From: an uncultured Eubacteriales bacterium | Lineage (GTDB): Bacteria; Bacillota; Clostridia; Christensenellales; UBA1242 | DNA length: 9,330 nt | Direction of reading: 5' to 3' | NCBI GenBank assembly: GCA_902796285.1 | Contig: CADBOH010000001.1 | Span: forward strand, 1 to 9,330 | Shown: piece by piece, positions 1 through 5,575 of the stretch | Numbering within the stretch: position 1 is the first letter of the stretch | Layout of the letters: every line of letters begins with the position of its first letter | Notes under the pieces: generated by a model | What the model was told of the DNA's origin: nothing | The model's database searches: none | Seen by the model: only the letters and a program-made list of their open reading frames with translations | Translations under genes and position numbers: made by a program

Positions 1-1853
1 CCCATAACTGTTCCAAGATATTCATCTGGAACTTCAACTGAAACTTTCATGATAGGCTCTAAGATAACAGGGTCTGCTTTCTTAGCACCATCTTGGAATG
101 CCATTGATCCAGCAATTTTGAAGGCCATTTCTGAAGAGTCGACTTCGTGGTATGATCCATCAACAAGAGTAACTCTAAAGTCAACTGTTTCATATCCAGC
201 AAGCACACCGTTCATGCGGGCTTCTTGAATACCATTGTTGATTGGTTGGATATATTCTTTTGGAACTGATCCACCAACTGTCTTATCGATAAATTCATAT
301 CCTGATCCAGCTGGAAGTGGTTCAAGATCAATAATACAGTGACCATATTGACCTTTACCACCAGACTGACGAATAAATTTACCCTCGGCTCTAACGGCTT
401 TCTTAATTGCTTCACGGTATGATACTTGTGGTTTACCAACAGTTGCTTCAACTTTAAATTCACGAAGAAGTCTATCAACGATAATTTCAAGGTGAAGTTC
501 GCCCATACCAGCAATTAAAGTTTGTCCTGTTTCTTGGTTTGTTGAAACACGGAATGTTGGGTCTTCTCTCATAAGTTTTGCAAGAGCAAGAGCCATTTTT
601 TCTTGCATATCTTTTGTTTTTGGTTCGATAGCAAGTTGAATAACAGGTTCTGGGAAGTTCATGCTTTCAAGTTGGATTGGGTGTTTTTCATCACAAAGAG
701 TTTGTCCTGTGATTGTATCTTTAAGTCCAACGATAGCTGCAATATCACCAGCGCCTACTTCTGTAATTTCTTGACGAGTGTTTGCGTGCATACGGATAAG
801 ACGACCAACTCTTTCAGTTTTGCCTGTATTTGAGTTGTAAACATAACTTCCAGCAGTGAGTTTACCACTATAAACACGGAAGAATGTAAGTCCACCAACA
901 AATGGGTCTGTCATAATTTTGAATGCAAGACCTGCAAGTGGAGCATTTTCGTCAGGAGCTCTAGTTTCCTCTTCTCCTGTATCTGGGTTGATACCAGTAA
1001 TATGAGCAATGTCAAGTGGGCTTGGCAAATACTCAACCATAGCATCAAGAAGCATTTGAACACCTTTGTTCTTGTATGAAGATCCACAAAGAACAGGTGT
1101 GAAAGCTTTTGAAATTGTTCCCTTTCTAATTGCCTTTTTAAGTTCGTCGATTGAGATTTCTTCTCCTTCGAAATATCTTTCAAGAAGAGCATCATCAGTT
1201 TCAACAACCATCTCAACCATCTTAGCTCTAAGCTCTTCGGCTTTTGCTTTGAGTTCGGCAGGGATTTCAGTGATTTCGATTTCTTTTCCCAAATCATCTT
1301 TATAGATTTCAGCCTTCATAGTCAAAAGATCAATAATTCCTTTGAATGTTTCAGCCTCACCTATTGGCATTTGAATTGCAAGTGCCTTAGTTTTAAGTCT
1401 TCTTTCAATTGATTCAAGGCAAGCAAAAAAGTCTGCAGCATCTCTATCCATTTTGTTAACATAGATGATTGTTGGAACTTTGTATTTTGTTGCTTGACGC
1501 CAAACTGTTTCAGTTTGAGGTTGAACCTTGTCACGTGCAGAAAGAACAAGAACAGCTCCATCAAGAACCTTAAGTGAACGTTCAACTTCTACAGTAAAGT
1601 CAACGTGTCCTGGGGTATCGATGATGTTGATTTTATGGTTTTTCCATGTACAAGTTGTGCAGGCAGAAGTAATTGTAATACCTCTTTCTTGCTCTTGTTC
1701 CATCCAGTCCATGGTTGCTTGACCATCGTGAACTTCACCGATTTTGTGGCTCTTACCTGTATAGAAAAGAATTCTTTCAGTTGTGGTAGTTTTACCAGCA
1801 TCGATGTGGGCCATGATACCGATATTTCTAGTTAATTCTAGATTATTAGCCAT
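1..1853 (-). CDS. fusA: Elongation factor G, 3' end beyond the window
   Basis: Translational GTPase that drives ribosomal translocation and, with RRF, ribosome recycling. About 617 codons are visible; the family usually has about 690-700 residues, so only the end of the C-terminal domain is missing at the left edge. The frame is open throughout. Seen in the translation: start MANNLELTRNIGIMAHIDAG, P-loop AHIDAGKT (residues 15-22), switch I RGITIT (about 58-63), G3 DTPGH (79-83), G4 NKMD (133-136) and a G5-like GSSYKNKGVQ. These are followed by the domain II barrel, a domain III segment (GMGELHLEII) and domain IV/V sequence ending near VPDEYLGTVM. The ATG at 1853-1851 has an AGGAG seven bases upstream. 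It is the third gene of the str operon, after rpsL and rpsG, but lies 340 bases from rpsG, an unusually long gap that is annotated separately. EF-Tu may follow to the left, but this is not visible. Confidence 0.97.
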   Translation of the reverse strand, partial: MANNLELTRNIGIMAHIDAGKTTTTERILFYTGKSHKIGEVHDGQATMDWMEQEQERGITITSACTTCTWKNHKINIIDTPGHVDFTVEVERSLKVLDGAVLVLSARDKVQPQTETVWRQATKYKVPTIIYVNKMDRDAADFFACLESIERRLKTKALAIQMPIGEAETFKGIIDLLTMKAEIYKDDLGKEIEITEIPAELKAKAEELRAKMVEMVVETDDALLERYFEGEEISIDELKKAIRKGTISKAFTPVLCGSSYKNKGVQMLLDAMVEYLPSPLDIAHITGINPDTGEEETRAPDENAPLAGLAFKIMTDPFVGGLTFFRVYSGKLTAGSYVYNSNTGKTERVGRLIRMHANTRQEITEVGAGDIAAIVGLKDTITGQTLCDEKHPIQLESMNFPEPVIQLAIEPKTKDMQEKMALALAKLMREDPTFRVSTNQETGQTLIAGMGELHLEIIVDRLLREFKVEATVGKPQVSYREAIKKAVRAEGKFIRQSGGKGQYGHCIIDLEPLPAGSGYEFIDKTVGGSVPKEYIQPINNGIQEARMNGVLAGYETVDFRVTLVDGSYHEVDSSEMAFKIAGSMAFQDGAKKADPVILEPIMKVSVEVPDEYLGTVM

Positions 1854-1885
1854 AATTTTTCTCCTATTTAAATTTATAACCTTTT

Positions 1886-1922
1886 TAAAGTGTGGTTATT
1901 CACACTAATTGTCGACACTTTA
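1886..1922 (-). promoter_or_regulatory. fusA leader with two mutually exclusive hairpins
   Basis: Between rpsG and fusA the sequence TAAAGTGT (1886-1893) can pair with ACACTTTA (1915-1922) in an 8-bp stem. Alternatively AGTGTG (1889-1894) can pair with CACACT (1901-1906) in a 6-bp stem. The two use the same bases and so exclude one another. No T-run follows on the minus strand, so this is not an intrinsic terminator. It could affect translation or mRNA stability of fusA; that role is inference. Confidence 0.35.
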
Positions 1923-1926
1923 TATT

Positions 1927-1978
1927 AAATTTTGGTTGTGCCCACAATATTTTATCACTTAAAGTGAGCAAATACTTT
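1927..1978 (-). repeat. Degenerate second copy of the rpsG 3' end
   Basis: This 52-base segment matches 2169-2220 at 50 positions, offset by 242 bases. The matching copy comprises the last eight codons plus stop of rpsG and 25 bases of its 3' flank. In this copy the final Trp codon TGG has become TGA, immediately before the TAA, and one further substitution lies in the Ala codon. It is not attached to any S7 reading frame, so it is a duplicated gene fragment. Each copy contains two small inverted repeats: TTGTG-CC-CACAA and CACTT-A-AAGTG. Confidence 0.85.
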
Positions 1979-1980
1979 TT

Positions 1981-2009
1981 CTTATAGATAATTCCCTTTT
2001 ATTTTGCAA
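1981..2009 (-). promoter_or_regulatory. Candidate fusA promoter
   Basis: On the minus strand TTGCAA (2004-2009) is followed after exactly 17 bases by TATAAG (1981-1986). Transcription would start near 1974, giving fusA a leader of about 120 bases. The element lies inside the extra sequence separating rpsG and fusA, so it would let fusA be expressed apart from rpsL and rpsG. Each hexamer is off consensus and the region is AT-rich, so chance occurrence is possible. Confidence 0.4.
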
Positions 2010-2010
2010 T

Positions 2011-2096
2011 GAAAAATTTTGAACAGGAAGGGCTTGGCCCGGTTTGAAATTTTTCTTGCTTCCCTTTTAGATGAAATTTGCCCAGCGGAAAATTTC
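2011..2096. repeat. Pair of palindromic units with GC-rich cores
   Basis: Two inverted repeats lie between the duplicated rpsG ends. The first has 9-bp arms GAAAAATTT (2011-2019) and AAATTTTTC (2047-2055) around a GC-rich centre with an inner hairpin GGGC-TTG-GCCC. The second has 7-bp arms GAAATTT (2073-2079) and AAATTTC (2090-2096) around GCCCAGCGGA. The stretch from about 2021 to 2130 is visibly richer in G and C than any flanking gene. The layout resembles REP/BIME-like intergenic elements, but I recognise no named family and see no transposase, and no additional copies were noticed in the window. Confidence 0.5.
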
Positions 2097-2168
2097 TTCG
2101 AGGCGGAAAAGGGCCTGTGGGAAAAACCAGAATTTAGCTGTTAGCAATTTATTTGCGTGTCAGCGTCA

Positions 2169-2220
2169 AAATTTTGGTTGTGCCCACAATATTTTACCAC
2201 TTAAAGTGAGCAAATGCTTT
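2169..2220 (-). repeat. Parent copy of the 52-base repeat (rpsG 3' end)
   Basis: This copy contains the genuine last codons of rpsG, the TAA stop (2194-2196) and 25 bases of downstream sequence. It matches 1927-1978 with two mismatches. Because this copy is in frame and encodes the expected C-terminal AHFKW of S7, it is taken as the original and the other as derived. Confidence 0.85.
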
Positions 2221-2667
2221 GTTTGCTTCAGCCATTCTGTGCATTTCATCTCTTCTCTTAATTGAAGCACCAGTTGAGTTGTATGCATCCATGATTTCTC
2301 CAGCAAGTTTTGCATCCATTCCTCTTTCACCAGTTCTTTTTCTAGCAAATGAAACCATCCAACGAATAGCAAGTGTTTGTCTTCTATCTGGTCTAATTTC
2401 CATTGGAACTTGGTAAGTAGCACCACCAACTCTTCTTGATTTTGTTTCAAGAACAGGTTTTACGTTTTCAAGAGCAGTCTCAAAAACTTCAAGTGGCTCC
2501 ATTCCCATTTTCTCTTTTACAGTGTCAAAAGCACCATAAACAATTCTTTGAGCAAGGCCTTTCTTTCCAGAAAGCATAACTTGATTGATAAGTTTAGTTA
2601 CAACTTTGCTCTTGTAAATTGGATCAGGAAGAACATCTCTTTTAACAGCACTATTTCTTCTTGGCAT
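2194..2667 (-). CDS. rpsG: 30S ribosomal protein S7
   Basis: Primary assembly protein of the 30S head that binds the 3' major domain of 16S rRNA and contacts E-site tRNA. The product has 157 residues, the normal length. It begins MPRRNSAVKRDVLPDPIYKS and contains the conserved stretches LINQVMLSGKKGLAQ (residues 26-40), SRRVGGATYQVP (about 78-89) and RWMVSFARKR, and ends AFAHFKW. The ATG has AAGGAG nine bases upstream. It follows rpsL after 34 bases and is presumably cotranscribed with it. In E. coli S7 represses its own operon by binding the rpsL-rpsG junction; nothing here proves the same. Its 3' end is duplicated 242 bases further on. Confidence 0.98.
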   Translation of the reverse strand: MPRRNSAVKRDVLPDPIYKSKVVTKLINQVMLSGKKGLAQRIVYGAFDTVKEKMGMEPLEVFETALENVKPVLETKSRRVGGATYQVPMEIRPDRRQTLAIRWMVSFARKRTGERGMDAKLAGEIMDAYNSTGASIKRRDEMHRMAEANKAFAHFKW

Positions 2668-2701
2668 TTTATTATTCTCCTTTTATAATTTTCGATTTAT
2701 T

Positions 2702-3082
2702 TTACTTTGTTTTCTTTGGGCGCTTTGCACCATACTTAGAACGACTTTGCTTTCTGTTTTGAACACCAGCAGTATCAAGAGTTCCACGGATAATGTGATA
2801 TCTTACACCAGGCAAGTCCTTAACTCTTCCGCCTCTTACAAGAACAACACTGTGCTCTTGAAGGTTGTGTCCTACACCAGGAATATAGCAAGTTCCTTCA
2901 GTTCCGTTAGAAAGTTTAACTCTGGCAATTTTACGAAGAGCTGAGTTAGGCTTCTTTGGTGTAGCTGTTCTTACTGAAAGGCAAACACCACGTTTTTGAG
3001 GATTTTCTTCAAGAAGTGGAGCTTTTGACTTCTTCTCGAAAGTTTCTCTTCCTTTTCTAACTAATTGGTTTATTGTAGGCAT
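2702..3082 (-). CDS. rpsL: 30S ribosomal protein S12
   Basis: Decoding-centre protein of the 30S subunit, 126 residues, close to the usual 124-140. Conserved blocks include NQLVRKGR (5-12), CPQKRGVC-like NPQKRGVC (27-34), TPKKPNSALRK (41-51), GHNLQEHSVV (71-80) and GGRVKDLPGVRYH (84-96). The lysines at 43 and 88 (family positions where streptomycin-resistance changes occur) are wild type. D89, the residue methylthiolated by RimO in other bacteria, is present. The start at 3082 is chosen because MPTINQLVRKG is the family N-terminus and an AAAAGGGG ribosome binding site lies 8 bases upstream. An in-frame ATG at 3142 is rejected because that extension would run through a terminator hairpin. It is the first gene of the str operon here, behind a long structured leader. 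Confidence 0.98.
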   Translation of the reverse strand: MPTINQLVRKGRETFEKKSKAPLLEENPQKRGVCLSVRTATPKKPNSALRKIARVKLSNGTEGTCYIPGVGHNLQEHSVVLVRGGRVKDLPGVRYHIIRGTLDTAGVQNRKQSRSKYGAKRPKKTK

Positions 3083-3090
3083 TCTGTTTT

Positions 3091-3098
3091 CCCCTTTT
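3091..3098 (-). promoter_or_regulatory. rpsL ribosome binding site
   Basis: AAAAGGGG on the minus strand lies 8 bases before the ATG at 3082 and fixes that start rather than the upstream in-frame ATG at 3142. Confidence 0.75.
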
Positions 3099-3100
3099 AA

Positions 3101-3115
3101 CTCGGCCCAGCCGAG
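3101..3115 (-). promoter_or_regulatory. Hairpin immediately upstream of the rpsL RBS
   Basis: CTCGGC (3101-3106) and GCCGAG (3110-3115) form a 6-bp GC-rich stem with a 3-base loop, ending two bases before the ribosome binding site. It may mark a protein or ribosome contact site, or keep the adjacent ribosome binding site open. No T-run follows, so it is not a terminator. Its function is unknown. Confidence 0.5.
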
Positions 3116-3120
3116 ATATT

Positions 3121-3319
3121 TATGCTTGTCGATAAAAAACACGACAACTAGGTTGTCGTGCGTGAAAAATGCTTATTAACTTGTAAAACATGAACCAGCA
3201 CGATTGCACAAGTGTGCAACTCCACTTTTACAAAGTGAATCGGCGAATAATCACCTGCGGTTTGTTTCTACTTTATCCCTTTTAGGATCAAAGCATTGCC
3301 TCCGACAACGAAGCATACG
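3121..3319 (-). ncRNA. Structured leader RNA of the str operon (candidate attenuator)
   Basis: Transcription from the promoter at 3326-3354 would give a leader of about 237 bases before rpsL. Reading 5' to 3' on the minus strand it can form these elements. A 5' strand (3317-3303) pairs with 3131-3121, 7+5 bp around a 3-base bulge. AATGCTT (3297-3291) pairs with AAGCATT (3174-3168). A small ATCCT-AAAA-GGGAT hairpin comes next, then GGTGA-TTAT-TCGCC, then CACTTT-GTA-AAAGTG (3237-3223). TTGCACA-CT-TGTGCAA spans 3219-3204. An intrinsic terminator closes the series (3160-3134). The first strand also contains GTTGTCG, a copy of the terminator's right arm, so it could pair with the left arm as an antiterminator. 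I recognise no known riboswitch, T-box or ribosomal-protein leader family. Structure assignments are by eye, without energy calculation. Confidence 0.6.
3134..3160 (-). terminator. Intrinsic terminator inside the rpsL leader
   Basis: A perfect 9-bp stem, CACGACAAC (minus strand, 3160-3152) with GTTGTCGTG (3148-3140), encloses a 3-base loop CTA. Six T residues (3139-3134) follow. It lies about 50 bases upstream of rpsL and downstream of the only clear promoter, so unregulated termination here would silence the operon. It therefore reads as the off-state of an attenuator. Confidence 0.85.
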
Positions 3320-3325
3320 TGCATT

Positions 3326-3354
3326 ATTATAATAAATAAATAAATGTTTGTCAA
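3326..3354 (-). promoter_or_regulatory. Consensus promoter of the str operon
   Basis: TTGACA (3349-3354) and TATAAT (3326-3331) are both perfect sigma-A hexamers, separated by exactly 17 bases. The predicted start is near 3319. A promoter this strong suits ribosomal protein genes and explains why a leader control element would be needed. Confidence 0.9.
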
Positions 3355-3366
3355 GCATTTTTCAAT

Positions 3367-3396
3367 AAAAAAAGTTGCTGTATTTCGAGCAACTTT
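3367..3396 (-). terminator. Terminator of the gene ending at 3402
   Basis: AAAGTTGCT (minus strand, 3396-3388) pairs with AGCAACTTT (3379-3371) in a 9-bp stem with an 8-base loop, followed by a T-run. It begins five bases past the stop of the unknown gene. It ends just upstream of the -35 of the str promoter, separating the two transcription units. Confidence 0.85.
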
Positions 3397-3401
3397 ATTT
3401 T

Positions 3402-4112
3402 TTAAAATTCTTTATCAAAATCATTGACTCTTCTTCGAGCTTGTCTTTTTCTCACATCTTCTTTTACATCATTTGTAATTTGTTTTAAAACACGTCCAAA
3501 TGCTAACATACCTGTTACCGGCATTGACAATACCCTGCCAGTTGATTTTAGTATTTCTTTTCGTTTTGCGCGGCTCATTTGTTTTTTAATTTGTTTTTCC
3601 CTTGCTGCTTCTTCCTGTTCCTTTTGTTTTCGAGCCTTTTCTTCTTCAACTGCAACGCCAATCTGTTCCCCTTCTTCAATTTTTTCATCATAAGTTTCCA
3701 TGCCAAAATATGCGATTGCCTTTGTAGTTAACTCACTTACTTTTTGCTCATTAAAAACAACACCCTCAGTCAATAAGGCTTCAACTATGCCGTTTTTCAG
3801 TTCAACTTCTTTCTCATTTAAATTTTCTTTTTCAGAAATAATTTCAAAGGAAGTCAGTAATGTGCAAATTTTATTGATCAATTTTTCATCAAGCGCATCA
3901 TATCTTTCATCACTATCTCTTCCTCTCATTTCCTTAATATTATCAACAAATATCAAGTCTCTTCTAACCAACTTGTAATTATCAAACTTCTTTGCCAAAA
4001 AATCTTTTTTTGATAGATAGCTTAATGAAATTGAAGACTTTTCTTCGGCGTACCAACCGAACCCATGAATTTCAAGCAAAAATCTACCAGCTCTTACTGT
4101 TCTATCCTCCAT
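3402..4112 (-). CDS. Uncharacterised charged protein between ftsZ and rpsL
   Basis: I do not recognise this 236-residue protein. The N-terminal half (about 1-140) looks globular, with FLLEIHGFGWYAEEKSSISL (11-30), a basic/acidic stretch, and predicted helices around 70-140. Residues about 143-190 are rich in E, K, Q and A without proline, consistent with a coiled coil. The tail (about 191-230) has a mildly hydrophobic segment, LSMPVTGMLAFGRVL (195-209), followed by the very basic VRKRQARRR. There is no signal peptide and no clear membrane span. The start at 4112 is chosen because AAAGGAG lies 6 bases upstream; an ATG two codons earlier directly abuts that site and is too close. A consensus promoter and a terminator make it a one-gene unit. 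Its position beside ftsZ hints at a division or envelope link, which is inference only. Confidence 0.85.
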   Translation of the reverse strand: MEDRTVRAGRFLLEIHGFGWYAEEKSSISLSYLSKKDFLAKKFDNYKLVRRDLIFVDNIKEMRGRDSDERYDALDEKLINKICTLLTSFEIISEKENLNEKEVELKNGIVEALLTEGVVFNEQKVSELTTKAIAYFGMETYDEKIEEGEQIGVAVEEEKARKQKEQEEAAREKQIKKQMSRAKRKEILKSTGRVLSMPVTGMLAFGRVLKQITNDVKEDVRKRQARRRVNDFDKEF

Positions 4113-4118
4113 ACCCAT

Positions 4119-4125
4119 CTCCTTT
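4119..4125 (-). promoter_or_regulatory. RBS deciding the start of the unknown gene
   Basis: AAAGGAG is 6 bases from the ATG at 4112 and directly adjacent to the ATG at 4118, so the inner ATG is the likely start. The predicted transcription start is near 4125, which would put this site at the extreme 5' end of the mRNA. Confidence 0.7.
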
Positions 4126-4131
4126 TTCCTT

Positions 4132-4160
4132 ATTATAGCCTATTTGTGATAATTTGTCAA
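4132..4160 (-). promoter_or_regulatory. Consensus promoter of the unknown gene
   Basis: TTGACA (4155-4160), a 17-base spacer and TATAAT (4132-4137) form a perfect sigma-A promoter, directly beyond the T-run of the ftsZ terminator. The predicted leader is only about 13 bases long. Strong expression would be expected. Confidence 0.85.
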
Positions 4161-4163
4161 TAG

Positions 4164-4187
4164 AAAAAAAGAGGAATAACTCCTCTT
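4164..4187 (-). terminator. ftsZ terminator
   Basis: AAGAGGA (minus strand, 4187-4181) and TCCTCTT (4175-4169) form a 7-bp stem with a 5-base loop, followed by a T-run. It starts six bases after the ftsZ stop codon. Confidence 0.85.
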
Positions 4188-4192
4188 CCTTT

Positions 4193-5422
4193 TTATTTCT
4201 TATTTTTTCTAAGTTTTTCAATCCATGGTGGAACATTTGTTGTTTTAACTTCAACTCTTGAAGATGTGAGATCGTTATTGCCTTCCCCATTATTTGCAAA
4301 AATTGAAACTTCTGGATGAGCTGGCTCCTCTTTTTCTTTTTGAGTATTTGCTTGCATTGCATAGTTTGAGAACATGCTTCTTGGATTATATTCCCCTCTG
4401 CCCATGTTGCCAATTGCACGAGCATTTGCCATTTCCTGAGCCTTCTTTTCTTCCTCTTGTTTTTTAGGATCATTAGGATTTTGGAAACCAGTTGCAATCA
4501 ATGTGATTTCAACTTCATCATGCATATTTTCATCAATGCTTGTACCTAAAATAATGTTGCAGTCAGCATCAACAACTTCTCTAACAAGAGCAGCAGCTTC
4601 ACTGATATCATCTTGAGTAAGGTCATTTCCACCTTTGATATTAATCAAAATTCCTGTAGCACCTTCAATAGTTGTTTCAAGAAGTGGGCTTGCAACTGCT
4701 TGTTTAACGGCTTCAAGTGCCTTATTATCACCAGCACCATAACCAATACCCATGTGAGCAAGGCCTTTGTCTTGCATAATAGTTGTAACATCGGCAAAGT
4801 CAAGGTTGATAAGTCCTGGGAATACAATAAGGTCAGAAATTCCTTGAACGCCTTGTCTTAAAACATCATCAGCAAATCTAAATGATTCAATAAGTGGAGT
4901 TTTTGGTGGAACAATTTGAAGGAGTTTTTCATTTGGAATAACAACAAGCGCATCAACGTACTTTCTAAGTTTTTCAAGTCCTTCTTCAGCGTTCTTTTGT
5001 CTAACTGGGCCTTCAAAAGAGAATGGCTTTGTTATAACTGCAATAGTTAAAATGCCAAGTTCCTTTGCAATTTGAGCAATAACAGGAGCAGCACCTGTTC
5101 CAGTTCCGCCACCCATACCAGCTGTAATAAATACAAGGTTTGCATCTTTAAGCATCTCTGTAAGAGAAGTTTTGCTTTCTTCTGCAGCCTTTTGACCAAT
5201 TTCAGGTTTTGCGCCAGCACCTCTACCACCAGTAAGTCTTTCACCAATTTGAAGTCTAGTTGGTGCCTTTGATAATAAAAGAGTTTGTTGATCTGTGTTT
5301 ACGGCAATAAACTCAGCCGAACAAACACCAGCTTCAATCATACGGTTTACAGCGTTGTTTCCGCCGCCACCTACACCGATAACCTTAATTTTAGTTGCAG
5401 ATGTATTGAAATTGTTATCCAT
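4193..5422 (-). CDS. ftsZ: Cell division protein FtsZ
   Basis: Tubulin-like GTPase that polymerises into the Z ring at midcell and recruits the division machinery. The product is 409 residues. Seen: IGVGGGGNNAVNRMI (15-29), the GTP-binding signature GGGTGTG (104-110), and the T7 catalytic loop NLDFADV (206-212) with both acidic residues. A Glu/Lys/Gln-rich linker follows (about 317-395). The C-terminal conserved peptide is VPPWIEKLRK (397-406), the segment that binds FtsA and other partners. The Asp/Asn-rich N-terminus precedes the conserved core by about ten residues. The ATG has AAGGAG 6 bases upstream. It lies 153 bases downstream of the FtsA-like gene but has its own promoter and terminator, so it can be transcribed alone. 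Confidence 0.98.
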   Translation of the reverse strand: MDNNFNTSATKIKVIGVGGGGNNAVNRMIEAGVCSAEFIAVNTDQQTLLLSKAPTRLQIGERLTGGRGAGAKPEIGQKAAEESKTSLTEMLKDANLVFITAGMGGGTGTGAAPVIAQIAKELGILTIAVITKPFSFEGPVRQKNAEEGLEKLRKYVDALVVIPNEKLLQIVPPKTPLIESFRFADDVLRQGVQGISDLIVFPGLINLDFADVTTIMQDKGLAHMGIGYGAGDNKALEAVKQAVASPLLETTIEGATGILINIKGGNDLTQDDISEAAALVREVVDADCNIILGTSIDENMHDEVEITLIATGFQNPNDPKKQEEEKKAQEMANARAIGNMGRGEYNPRSMFSNYAMQANTQKEKEEPAHPEVSIFANNGEGNNDLTSSRVEVKTTNVPPWIEKLRKNKK

Positions 5423-5451
5423 ATTTATCTCCTTAATGTATTATTAGCCTC

Positions 5452-5480
5452 ATTGTAATACTTTTTTTTCAAATTTGCAA
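5452..5480 (-). promoter_or_regulatory. ftsZ promoter
   Basis: TTGCAA (5475-5480) and TACAAT (5452-5457) are separated by exactly 17 bases on the minus strand. Transcription would start near 5445, giving a leader of about 23 bases. The long A/T tracts upstream could act as an UP element. Confidence 0.7.
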
Positions 5481-5481
5481 T

Positions 5482-5510
5482 CATTTTTTAAAAATTTTTT
5501 TGAAAAAATG
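5482..5510. repeat. AT-only inverted repeat upstream of the ftsZ promoter
   Basis: CATTTTTT (5482-5489) and AAAAAATG (5503-5510) are perfect 8-base inverted repeats around a 13-base A/T-rich centre. It could be a weak ftsA terminator, an UP element or bent DNA. In such AT-rich sequence a chance match is quite possible. Confidence 0.25.
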
Positions 5511-5575
5511 AATATTTATAAATTTTTTTGCATAATTTTAAAATCTATTTTCACAGTTAAGCATAATTTTTGTGC

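Noticed and set aside
1955..1957. TGA in the duplicated rpsG end as a sign of TGA-for-Trp recoding
   Set aside because: All recognised genes use TGG for Trp and the fragment is not part of a gene, so this is decay of a duplicate.
1927..2220. CRISPR array or insertion sequence at the repeated segment
   Set aside because: There are only two copies, the repeat includes coding sequence of rpsG, and there is no transposase or further spacing pattern.
2071..2265. Plus-strand 64-codon open frame across the rpsG-fusA gap into rpsG
   Set aside because: It runs antisense through the rpsG 3' end, has no RBS or promoter, and its sequence reflects the palindromic block and reverse complement of rpsG.
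2702..3142. Longer rpsL reading from the ATG at 3142, adding 20 residues
   Set aside because: The extra codons run from inside the leader terminator hairpin, have no ribosome binding site and do not resemble S12; the ATG at 3082 has both an RBS and the family N-terminus.
3118..3191. Possible 23-codon leader peptide (minus strand ATG at 3191) spanning the terminator
   Set aside because: No ribosome binding site precedes it, the sequence has no run of one amino acid typical of attenuator peptides, and its reading frame is short enough to be chance.
3121..3319. Assignment of the rpsL leader to a T-box, 6S RNA, SRP RNA or RNase P RNA
   Set aside because: None of the hallmark conserved sequences of those RNAs can be found in it.
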